The notes beneath the pieces were generated by a model. The model saw only the letters and a list, made by a program, of their open reading frames with translations, was not told the DNA's origin and did no database searches. A DNA stretch of 18,002 nt from an uncultured Clostridia bacterium (lineage in GTDB: Bacteria; Bacillota; Clostridia; Christensenellales; Maliibacteriaceae): the NCBI GenBank assembly GCA_934613185.1, contig CAKTSO010000021.1, forward strand, positions 1-18,002, in the 5' to 3' direction. Shown piece after piece: positions 12,199 through 18,002 of the stretch (the stretch's first letter is position 1; each line of letters opens with the position of its first letter). The position numbers and the translations under genes are program-made.

Positions 12199-13632
12199 TT
12201 ATGAGACGCTCGAAAACGCCGACAAAACGTTCCGCGGCGTATCGAAAAAGTTCTCCCCCGACGCCGCGCGGACAAAGAGCGCGCCGTCTTTTTCAAAAAG
12301 CGCCAACGCGCCGCGCGCGCCGTCTTCCAACGAAAAGGCGAAGATAAGCCCCGTGTCGTCCATGCCGAGGAATTCCAGCCTTCCCGCCGCCGCATTGCCC
12401 TGCGCGTCGGTCAGCGCAAGTTCGCCGTCCTCGCCGATCGCGATCGCTTCGCCGTCCTCCCGCGCCCAATTTCCCGCAAAAAGCCGCGGCATATCCGCAC
12501 ACTGCATGAGCAGCGCCGCGCCCAGATCATAGCGCGCGCCGTCCGCATCCTCGGCGTAGACCGTTCGCCACAGCCCCGCGCCGTCGCCCGCGAAGACGGG
12601 TTCCAGGCGCGCCGCGTTTTTCACGCCCCAAAGCCTGCCGCCGCCCGTGAGCGCGCCGCTTTGCAGGCCGCCGAACACGTCGATCCACTCCACGCCGCCG
12701 TCCCGCGTCGTCAAAAAGACGATCGGTCGAAAGTCGCGCCCGACGCTGCCGACGGCGATATCGACGTAGTCGCCGTAGGTATGTTCCGCGCGATACGTCG
12801 TGTCATAGGAAAACCCGACCATATCGCGATAGGCCTCCGCGCTGCCGATGCGCAGAAAACGCACCTCGACCGCGCCGTCCTGCGTCAGCGTCGCCTCGAC
12901 GAATTCGCACCGCGCCGTCTTCGCGCATCCCGCTTCTTTTTTCAATTCCGAAAGCATCACGCGCGCCGCATTCGCTTGCGAAAGCGGAACGTACGCCGTC
13001 AAACCTTCCCCGTCGGGATAAAAGACCGCGCTTTTGGGATCGATATTTTCTTTGGAAACGACCCAAGCGCGCCGCGCCGCCAGTTCCGCCGCGTTTTCGA
13101 CCGGATCGTCCGCATGAAGCGCGTCGAACGTCCGCACCGCCGCGCAGGCAAGCGCTTCGGACAGTTCCGCCTGTCCGATTTCCAGGCGCGTGAGCAGCTG
13201 CGCGTTGGTCAGCGTCTCCTTGTTTTCCGCGTCGAAGTGGATCGCCTGCGCCTGCAGCGCGCCGTCCGAACCTTCGCATTCCACGACGAGGCTCAGCACT
13301 TCGCCCGTCCAATGCGCCGCATAGGTCACCGAACGCGTTTCGGGTTCGTTTCCTTTCTCGATATCCGCGATCGCCCGCGTGACGAGTGCGCCGTAGTCCC
13401 GCGTCAAGCGCGCGTTGATCTCGCGCAGCGCATCGCCCTCTCCCGCAAGCTGCGGGACGTGATAAGAATAGGAAACCTCCGCCCCGTCGATTGAAACCGC
13501 GCCGTCCTGAGAATAGATCTCCCGAACGCGCACGCCGCGCCTCTCGTCCACGGAATTCCCGCAGCCGAAAAGCGCCGCGCTCAACATCAAAAGCAAACCG
13601 ATCATCAAAAACAAAAGCCGCCGTCTTTTCAC
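12199..13632 (-). CDS. Secreted lipoprotein with DUF4163/DUF3298-like N-terminal region
   Basis: The 477-residue protein opens with a lipoprotein signal: KRRRLLFLMIGLLLML then lipobox LFGC with C24 as the lipid-bearing cysteine. The start is GTG 13632, chosen because AGGAG lies 7 nt upstream and the signal peptide then begins correctly; an upstream ATG at 13770 would bury it. Residues about 35-190 (VSIDGAEVSYSYHVPQ, SLVVECEG, HFDAENKETLTNAQLL) recall the DUF4163/DUF3298 pair found in PdaC-like deacetylases and RsiV-type anti-sigma factors. No deacetylase domain is present. The rest (200-477) is unrecognised, strand-rich and repetitive in Gly/Asp/Ala. It is probably anchored on the outer face of the membrane. 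The ligand is unknown. Confidence 0.8.
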   Translation of the reverse strand: MKRRRLLFLMIGLLLMLSAALFGCGNSVDERRGVRVREIYSQDGAVSIDGAEVSYSYHVPQLAGEGDALREINARLTRDYGALVTRAIADIEKGNEPETRSVTYAAHWTGEVLSLVVECEGSDGALQAQAIHFDAENKETLTNAQLLTRLEIGQAELSEALACAAVRTFDALHADDPVENAAELAARRAWVVSKENIDPKSAVFYPDGEGLTAYVPLSQANAARVMLSELKKEAGCAKTARCEFVEATLTQDGAVEVRFLRIGSAEAYRDMVGFSYDTTYRAEHTYGDYVDIAVGSVGRDFRPIVFLTTRDGGVEWIDVFGGLQSGALTGGGRLWGVKNAARLEPVFAGDGAGLWRTVYAEDADGARYDLGAALLMQCADMPRLFAGNWAREDGEAIAIGEDGELALTDAQGNAAAGRLEFLGMDDTGLIFAFSLEDGARGALALFEKDGALFVRAASGENFFDTPRNVLSAFSSVS

Positions 13633-13766
13633 CGTCCGTCTCCTTTTTATGTTCGTCGTGATTCTCTCGTCATTGTCTTTTTCGCCGTCGATGCGCGCAG
13701 TCCTTTTTGCTGCCGCAAAAACACAGTATGGCCGTTTATGCACGGACGATCGTTTCCGCAAAGCGG

Positions 13767-13798
13767 ACAAAAAGAAAAGCGCCGAACGATTCGGCGCT
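13767..13798 (-). terminator. Leftward intrinsic terminator
   Basis: AGCGCCGAA (13778-13786) and TTCGGCGCT (13790-13798) form a perfect 9-bp stem with a 3-nt loop, followed on the minus strand by TTTTCTTTTT. It lies about 210 bp downstream of the YibE/F stop. Confidence 0.85.
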
Positions 13799-13915
13799 CA
13801 GCGCTGCGAAAGCAGAACGCAAGCCTCTCGGGCTGCCCCTTTGCCGCCGATGTTCGGGCTGCGTTTCGCAAAGCCGATCATCGAGCAGAACGTTCAAGAC
13901 ATTCTTTCCTTCGTT

Positions 13916-13993
13916 TTGAAATTTCCTTTTTCGAAATTCTCATCTTGAAATCTTCTTTTCGAGATTTTCTTTTTTGAAATATCAAATCGAAAG
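13916..13993. repeat. Alternating ~14-bp tandem repeat (TTGAAAT / TCGAAAT)
   Basis: Six units start at 13916, 13931, 13945, 13959, 13974 and 13987, each about 14 bp apart with pyrimidine-rich filler. The cores alternate: TTGAAAT, TCGAAAT, TTGAAAT, TCGAGAT, TTGAAAT, TCGAAAG. This gives a higher-order period of about 28 bp. Confidence 0.65.
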
Positions 13994-14006
13994 AAATCGC
14001 CGTTTG

Positions 14007-15152
14007 TCACGCCTTGGCCGATGCGCGGCCGCACAGCAGCAAGCCGCTGGTAACGGCCGTCAGCGGCGCGACGGTCACCAACCCGAAAGAGCCGACGACG
14101 GTGTGGACAATCTCGGCGGCGACGTACTTGTAGTTCAGCATCAACTCCACCGGGGTACCCTGCGCCATAAAGACCATGAGCAGGGCGATGTAGCTTCCCG
14201 AATACGCCAAAAGCAGCGTCGTGGTCGTCGAACCGCAGGCGGCGCGTCCCACGGCAATGCCGGAGGCGATGGCCTCGCGGGCGCCGATGTCCGGCTTCTT
14301 GCGTACGACCTCATAAACCGCCGAGCAGATATCGACGGACAAGTCCATGACCGCCCCGGACGAGCCGAGGAAGATGGATGCGACAAAAATCCTCGTCAGA
14401 TCAAGATGCTGATACCCGGCGTAGAGCAGGCTTTCGCCGGATTCCATCACCGCGCCGTGAATTTTGAAAAAGTCGGTGAACACATAGCCCAGCACCGCCG
14501 TTACCGCAATGCCGAGCGCAGCGCCGGACACGGCCGCGAGGAAGCGTCTGTCCCAGCCGTAGATCAGCATTAAGATGAGTGCCGTCAGCAGCATCACCAT
14601 TCCCAAGGAGACCCACACGGGGTTATACCCGTTCAAAAGGCTCGGCACCAGCACCTTCCACATGAGAAGGATGGTATCGATAAAGGACAAAACGGCGCGC
14701 AGCCCCGTACCTCTCGCAAACACCAGAAGCAGCAGCAGAAACAGCCCTGCCAGCACCGCCTCCTTATCCAGCCGGAAATGATCCGTCATATAGACGGTCG
14801 TGATCTTTCCCGCGCTGTGGCTTACCACGACAAAGGCCTTATCTCCGATCAAAAAGAGCTTGTCCTGCGCCAGCGAGCCGCTCAAGCGGTTGACGGCGTC
14901 CGTTTCTACCCCCGCGAATTGACCTTTTAAAATGCGCACGCGGCAGCGCTGGTCGCCGGTGCGGACAAGACCGGTATCGTAGACGTCGCTTTCATCGGCG
15001 GACAGCACCAGCGCGGGAACGCGGTCGGCGTTCTGATAGGAGAGCGCACCTTCATAGCCCGTCGGCAGAATCAGCAGGATCAGCATCAAGGCAACGGATA
15101 CCGCCACCGGCCAAAAGGTATTGGATTTCATGATTGTTCCGATCGTTTTCAT
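14007..15152 (-). CDS. YibE/F-family integral membrane protein
   Basis: The 381-residue protein has the YibE/F layout. One N-terminal membrane segment (about 14-30) leads into an extracytoplasmic beta domain (about 35-125, with VRILKGQFAGVETDAVNRLSG and DKAFVVVSH). About six to seven membrane helices follow from 131 on. The family-typical stretch LGSSGAVMDLSVDICSAVYEV, then the polar GRAACGSTTTTLLLAYSGSY, is present near 260-320. Members are proposed exporters or permeases of unknown substrate. It is 63 bp downstream of the alkaline phosphatase, separated by a hairpin with a poor T-run, so partial read-through is plausible. ATG 15152 has GAGG only 4 nt upstream, a little tight; an ATG at codon 8 is an alternative. 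Confidence 0.9.
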   Translation of the reverse strand: MKTIGTIMKSNTFWPVAVSVALMLILLILPTGYEGALSYQNADRVPALVLSADESDVYDTGLVRTGDQRCRVRILKGQFAGVETDAVNRLSGSLAQDKLFLIGDKAFVVVSHSAGKITTVYMTDHFRLDKEAVLAGLFLLLLLVFARGTGLRAVLSFIDTILLMWKVLVPSLLNGYNPVWVSLGMVMLLTALILMLIYGWDRRFLAAVSGAALGIAVTAVLGYVFTDFFKIHGAVMESGESLLYAGYQHLDLTRIFVASIFLGSSGAVMDLSVDICSAVYEVVRKKPDIGAREAIASGIAVGRAACGSTTTTLLLAYSGSYIALLMVFMAQGTPVELMLNYKYVAAEIVHTVVGSFGLVTVAPLTAVTSGLLLCGRASAKA

Positions 15153-15172
15153 TTTTCCTCATCAATCTCAGA

Positions 15173-15200
15173 AAGGCAGGAGGCCTTCGCCTCCTGCCTT
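15173..15200 (-). terminator. Hairpin between phosphatase and YibE/F genes (weak terminator or attenuator)
   Basis: A perfect 11-bp stem, AAGGCAGGAGG (15173-15183) and CCTCCTGCCTT (15190-15200), with a 6-nt loop. On the minus strand only TTTCTG follows, so termination may be partial, letting the phosphatase promoter feed the YibE/F gene at lower level. Confidence 0.65.
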
Positions 15201-15215
15201 CTTCGGTCGGTTCTC

Positions 15216-16787
15216 TTACTTCACTTCCAGCAAGGAAGCCATCTTCTGATAGATCTCGGTGTTGTCGTAGTATCCGGTGAACGCATCCGCACCGGCGCCG
15301 TCGGCAAAGACCGCAACGGGCAGTCCCGTATGGGAGTAGCTGGTGAAGTCCACGCCGGACTTGTTGTTCAGAATGTGGGTAACGGTGACGGAGAAGGGGT
15401 TGTAGGTACCGTAGAGCACATACTGCTCCTGCGTATATTCGTCGGCAGCCGTGTCGGACATGGCCAGCTCGTAGGCGTCGCGCAGACGCTGCACCTCGTA
15501 GTCCGTCAGCACCAGACGATCATCCGCCTCGCCGGAGAGTTTGAGGCCGAAGAGCGCTTCCACATCTTTCATGGCGTCTTCGAAGCCGGTGCCGTTTTCC
15601 TTGTAGGCGGCCACATACTGTTCGTCAAACTGCGCATAGGAGATGGTCTGATTGGCGAGGCTGTCAAGATAGGTGTCGTAGTCCGTGCCCGCAAAGCCGA
15701 TGGTCAGACCGCCGGTCTCATGGTCGCCGGTCACGAGGATCAGCGTTTCATCCGCGTGCTCCTTGGCAAAATCGATGGCGACCTGCACGGCGTCGGCCAG
15801 CGCCAGAGTATCGGTAACGGTCGCGCCCGCATCGTTGGCATGGCAGGCCCAGTCGATCTTGCCGCCCTCACACATCATGAAGAAGCCGGTGTCGTTGTCC
15901 AAAACCTCGATGCCCTTTTTGACGTAATCGGCCAGCGCCCATTCGTCGCCTTGACGATCCAGCTCGTAATCCATGGCGTCGGAATCTGCCAGATGCTCGT
16001 CGATCAGGATGACCTTTTCATCCGCCGCAGTAACGGCTTCGGCGTCAGCCTGCGTATAGGTGACCTTGTAGCCCGCCTGCTCCGCAAGATCATAAAGGCT
16101 GGTCTTGTCCTTATCGGGACCGGTGACTTTTTTCAGTCCGCCGCCCGCAAAGTACTCGAAGCCGGAGTTTACCAGTTCCTCGCCGATCTCGTAGTAATTG
16201 TTGCGACTTGCCTGGTGCGCGTAGAACGCGGCGGGCGTGGCATGGTTGAGGTTGACGGAACTGATGATACCGATCTTCCAGTCCTTCTGCTCATGGAGCT
16301 TCTCGGCAATCGTCTCATAGGGCGTGGCGCCGGTGACGTCCACGTTGATCATGCCGGAATAGGTCTTGTAACCGGTGGCGATAGAGGTCGCCGTGGAAGC
16401 GGAGTCGGGAGCAAAGCTGCACGAATCAAAGGTCACGGCAGAGCCGGCAACGTCAAAATTCATGAAATTCAGCGCCTTGGGGCCGTCCAGCACCGCGCCC
16501 GCACGATCGTCGTAGCTGTTGCTGGGCAGCGCCTGCACATAGTCCTCGTCGGCCACTGCACCCAGATAGTCGGCCGCCGCCTGGAACTGCGGGTAGCTCA
16601 TACCGTCGCCGATGAACAAAAACACATACTTGGGCGATGTTTCTGCCTTCGTCTGAGCGGCAAGCTCCTGTGCTTGCGTCGGATCCGCATCGGATGTGTT
16701 GTTTGCCGATGTGCCGGAGCAGGCCGCGGCGGTCAGCAGCATAGCTGCGCACAGCACGCCGCAGACGATTCTTTTGATTGCTTTCAT
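15216..16787 (-). CDS. Alkaline phosphatase, PhoA superfamily, lipoprotein
   Basis: The 523-residue secreted protein begins with a lipoprotein signal (KRIVCGVLCAAMLLTAAAC, lipid-bearing C23), then a low-complexity Thr/Ala/Asp linker to about residue 50. The alkaline phosphatase core follows. Metal ligand D61 lies in FIGDGMS, the Ser nucleophile S129 in APDSASTATSIATGYKT, and E307, D312 and H316 in CEGGKIDWACH. D355 and H356 are in VTGDHETGG, and the late metal-binding His is in SHTGLPVAVFADG. All catalytic ligands are present, so it should release phosphate from monoesters outside the cell. GGAG is about 7 nt before ATG 16787. Two TGTAAA elements 23 bp apart lie upstream. A YibE/F gene follows. 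The base name phoA is not assigned because several paralogous types exist. Confidence 0.95.
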   Translation of the reverse strand: MKAIKRIVCGVLCAAMLLTAAACSGTSANNTSDADPTQAQELAAQTKAETSPKYVFLFIGDGMSYPQFQAAADYLGAVADEDYVQALPSNSYDDRAGAVLDGPKALNFMNFDVAGSAVTFDSCSFAPDSASTATSIATGYKTYSGMINVDVTGATPYETIAEKLHEQKDWKIGIISSVNLNHATPAAFYAHQASRNNYYEIGEELVNSGFEYFAGGGLKKVTGPDKDKTSLYDLAEQAGYKVTYTQADAEAVTAADEKVILIDEHLADSDAMDYELDRQGDEWALADYVKKGIEVLDNDTGFFMMCEGGKIDWACHANDAGATVTDTLALADAVQVAIDFAKEHADETLILVTGDHETGGLTIGFAGTDYDTYLDSLANQTISYAQFDEQYVAAYKENGTGFEDAMKDVEALFGLKLSGEADDRLVLTDYEVQRLRDAYELAMSDTAADEYTQEQYVLYGTYNPFSVTVTHILNNKSGVDFTSYSHTGLPVAVFADGAGADAFTGYYDNTEIYQKMASLLEVK

Positions 16788-16853
16788 TGTGTTCTCCTCT
16801 CTTTGCGATACACTCTGCTTGTTTCGTCTACGTCAAGTATTTTAGGACATGAA

Positions 16854-16882
16854 TGTAAATTCCACAGTCCGGGCAGTGTAAA
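16854..16882 (-). promoter_or_regulatory. Candidate Pho-type direct repeat upstream of the phosphatase
   Basis: On the minus strand TTTACA occurs at 16882-16877 and again at 16859-16854, starting 23 bp apart, about two 11-bp steps. Bacillus PhoP binds TT(A/C/T)A(C/T)A repeats with 11-bp period. The middle repeat is not evident, so this is a weak candidate. A TTGACG (16836-16831) nearer the gene may be a -35 box with a poor -10. Confidence 0.3.
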
Positions 16883-16987
16883 ATGGAGGTAAACTTCCGT
16901 CGGACAAATTCCGTCTTCCGTGAAATTCGCGTTCGGATCGGCGCGGGTTTCGGAAAAACGGGCGCGGCCGGAAAGCCTTGTGAACAC

Positions 16988-17022
16988 AAAAAAGTCCTGA
17001 AATCTTAGGATTTCAGGACTTT
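16988..17022 (-). terminator. Terminator of the initiator tRNA
   Basis: A perfect 14-bp stem AAAGTCCTGAAATC (16991-17004) and its complement (17009-17022) around a 4-nt loop. On the minus strand it is followed by a T-run (16993-16988). It begins 6 bp after the tRNA 3' end. Confidence 0.9.
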
Positions 17023-17027
17023 CAGAA

Positions 17028-17100
17028 TTGCGGGAGCAGGACTCGAACCTGCGACCTCCGGGTTATGAGCCCGACGAGCTGCCAACTGCTCCACCCCGCG
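17028..17100 (-). tRNA. Initiator tRNA-Met (CAT), fMet type
   Basis: The minus strand folds into a full cloverleaf of 73 nt. The acceptor arm CGCGGGG pairs with TCCCGC except for C1-A72, the unpaired first position that marks initiators. The D arm is GAGC/GCTC. The anticodon stem has the three initiator G-C pairs around CTCATAA with anticodon CAT, and the T arm is GCAGG-TTCGAGT-CCTGC. CCA is not encoded. The gene stands alone, with its own consensus promoter and a strong terminator. Confidence 0.96.
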
Positions 17101-17132
17101 ATATGGCGGGTTTCCTTTCGGAAACACTATGT

Positions 17133-17161
17133 ATTATAGCGTCTGCCCCGTCATCTGTCAA
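17133..17161 (-). promoter_or_regulatory. Perfect consensus promoter of the initiator tRNA
   Basis: On the minus strand TTGACA (17161-17156), 17-bp spacer, TATAAT (17138-17133): 12 of 12 consensus positions, about 33 bp upstream of the mature tRNA 5' end, as expected for a highly expressed stable RNA. Confidence 0.88.
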
Positions 17162-17205
17162 GTGTTTTTTCTTTTGTTTTTCGCCCGCCCCCGAAATCCG
17201 CACAA

Positions 17206-17487
17206 TTACCACGGCGTGCGCGGTCGGAAAATCAATTGATCGTAGCGGACGCCGTAGACCTGTTCCATCTTCTGGAGCATCGGCACGTCGGGGTAGCTTT
17301 TGCCGTTTTCATAGCTGCTGAGCGTGTTTGCGGAAATGCCGATCGCCTCGGCGGCCTGCGCCTGCGTCATGCAGCGAAGTACGCGCGCGGCGCGCAGCGT
17401 CAATCGCATGGGACGCGCCGCCTTTTGCTCCGCCGCCCTCCGTTCGAAGTTTTGTCCGTCCCGTTTTCCGTTCGGCCGTTCGTTCAT
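17206..17487 (-). CDS. XRE-family helix-turn-helix regulator
   Basis: The 93-residue protein has a basic, disordered N-terminus (about 1-27, rich in Arg/Lys/Glu) followed by a Cro/C1-type HTH (28-88). Its core is LRAARVLRCMTQAQAAEAIGISANTLSSYENGKSYPDVPMLQKM, and it ends RYDQLIFRP. ATG 17487 is chosen because GGGGGA lies about 7 nt upstream; the open frame to 17565 crosses the promoter palindrome. It is monocistronic. A 17-bp palindrome covers its probable -10 box, so autorepression is likely. No other target is visible nearby. Confidence 0.9.
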   Translation of the reverse strand: MNERPNGKRDGQNFERRAAEQKAARPMRLTLRAARVLRCMTQAQAAEAIGISANTLSSYENGKSYPDVPMLQKMEQVYGVRYDQLIFRPRTPW

Positions 17488-17557
17488 GTTGTCGTCCCCC
17501 TTTTGTCGTTTTCTTGAGAATACGCCCGTTCGGCGGATTTCCATAGTCTGAAACGCA

Positions 17558-17592
17558 AAAAACATTATGTTTTTCCGTTAAACACGCGTTAA
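17558..17592 (-). promoter_or_regulatory. Promoter of the XRE gene with a 17-bp palindrome
   Basis: The palindrome AAAAACAT-T-ATGTTTTT (17558-17574) is perfect and covers a minus-strand CATAAT -10 box (17569-17564). A TTAACG -35 (17592-17587) lies 17 bp upstream. CGTTAA is repeated directly at 17576-17581 and 17587-17592, exactly 11 bp apart. Together they look like a compact repressor-controlled promoter. Confidence 0.55.
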
Positions 17593-17655
17593 GAAATCGC
17601 CTTGCCAAATGTTTCGTTTCGACAATAAAGGATCAAACATCATAAAATCGGTTAT

Positions 17656-17690
17656 CAAAAACGGGCTTGCGAGATCGATCGCAAGCCCGT
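17656..17690 (-). terminator. Terminator after the flavodoxin gene
   Basis: A perfect 12-bp stem ACGGGCTTGCGA (17661-17672) and its complement (17679-17690) around a 6-nt loop, with a minus-strand T-run reading from 17660. It is about 17 bp after the flavodoxin stop. Confidence 0.9.
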
Positions 17691-17707
17691 CATTTTCTTA
17701 TGCCGTT

Positions 17708-18002
17708 TTACGCAAGCGCCGCGCCGAGCGCCGCGCAGGCCGCGGCGGCGTCATCGTCGGGAGCTTCGTTGCAAATGACGCATTCGTGCGCGAACAGCGC
17801 GCCGTCGCCCTTGCAGGAAGCTTCCCATTCGCGCATCCACTCGCCGTCGCCCCAGCCGTAGGAGCCGAACAGCGCGATCTTTTTGCCCGAAAGCTTCGCA
17901 CGGCAGCCGTCGAACATCGGCTCGAACTCGCTGTCTTCCAGCTGTTCGCTGCCCATCGACGGGCAGCCGAAGGCGATCGCGTCAAATTCGTCCATCTTGG
18001 AG
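17708..18002 (-). CDS. Flavodoxin, C-terminal part (runs off the right edge)
   Basis: The visible 98 codons are about two thirds of a short-chain flavodoxin (full length about 140-145 residues). FDAIAFGCPSMGSEQLEDSEFEPMF is the strand and loop at the FMN phosphate/ring region. GKKIALFGSYGWGDGEWMREWE is the conserved second FMN-binding loop with its aromatic residues. The C-terminal helix DDAAAACAALGAALA completes the fold. The frame is open to the window edge, so the ATG at 17995 is internal and the true start and the N-terminal phosphate-binding T-x-T-G-x-T loop lie outside. It is a cytoplasmic one-electron carrier. Redox partners are not visible. Confidence 0.92.
   Translation of the reverse strand, partial: SKMDEFDAIAFGCPSMGSEQLEDSEFEPMFDGCRAKLSGKKIALFGSYGWGDGEWMREWEASCKGDGALFAHECVICNEAPDDDAAAACAALGAALA

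Larger units (their letters stand above)
13633..14006. other. 374-bp gene-free stretch between YibE/F and lipoprotein genes
   Basis: This stretch contains the lipoprotein leader (13633 to about 13770), a leftward terminator (13778-13798), a 27-codon open frame ending on it (13798-13881, minus) and an AT-rich tandem repeat (13916-13993). I found no tRNA, riboswitch or convincing gene. Confidence 0.6.

Noticed and set aside
13916..13993. CRISPR array
   Set aside because: Units are only about 14 bp with degenerate cores and no unique spacers of constant length; no cas genes nearby.
15330..16892. 520-codon rightward open frame
   Set aside because: Mirror of the alkaline phosphatase gene, whose catalytic residues are all present on the other strand.
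16784..16987. 67-codon leftward frame upstream of the phosphatase
   Set aside because: It covers the phosphatase promoter region and ribosome site and overlaps its start; composition is not protein-like.
16883..17008. 41-codon rightward frame with a GGAGG near its start
   Set aside because: The frame ends inside the tRNA terminator, the GGAGG lies after the ATG and not before it, and the product has no recognisable features.

Overview
The window looks like a chromosome segment from a Bacillota bacterium of the class Clostridia. Support for this: strong AGGAGG-type ribosome sites, textbook TTGACA/TATAAT promoters with 17-bp spacers, many intrinsic hairpin-plus-T terminators, lipobox-type lipoproteins, and gene families common in Clostridia (YibE/F, a FucI-like isomerase with a PfkB kinase, a small membrane protein often labelled dihydropteridine reductase, a stand-alone E2-like protein). 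No species can be named from the sequence alone. Most of the window is GC-rich. About the first 2 kb is visibly AT-richer with different codon use, which suggests an acquired block.

Layout. Positions 1-1870 hold a leftward operon: a small XRE-type HTH regulator, an unrecognised 403-residue protein and the N-terminus of a Ser/Thr protein kinase that runs off the left edge. It has a strong promoter with a palindrome between its -35 and -10 boxes. After a junction with a possible gene remnant (1961-2071) comes a rightward XRE regulator (2107-2439), then a leftward protein that joins a family-2 glycosyltransferase to a MarR-like winged helix (2484-3806). A rightward SDR oxidoreductase (3946-4674) and a MerR/GyrI-like regulator with a classic 19-bp-spacer promoter (4818-5636) follow. 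A leftward pair, TetR regulator then E2-like acyltransferase-fold protein with a degenerate active site (5693-7227), comes next, then a small two-helix membrane protein (7299-7652).

Positions 7814-11637 form a sugar-utilisation locus. A leftward PfkB kinase and FucI-like isomerase overlap by 8 nt and are driven from a perfect sigma-70 consensus promoter. A ROK-family repressor is transcribed divergently from the same 202-bp intergenic region. No transporter or aldolase is visible. Leftward genes then follow: a small cupin (11702-12031), a lipoprotein with a DUF4163/DUF3298-like N-terminal region (12199-13632), a YibE/F membrane protein (14007-15152) and a PhoA-type alkaline phosphatase lipoprotein (15216-16787). 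The right end has an initiator tRNA-Met with its own perfect promoter and terminator, a small XRE regulator with a 17-bp palindrome over its -10 box, and the C-terminal part of a flavodoxin that runs off the right edge.

Most promising for follow-up: the HTH/403-residue/kinase operon with a long inverted repeat flanking the kinase start; the glycosyltransferase-MarR fusion; the E2-like protein without its catalytic histidine; and an alternating ~14-bp repeat (TTGAAAT / TCGAAAT) at 13916-13993. Regulatory assignments were made by eye and are inference.
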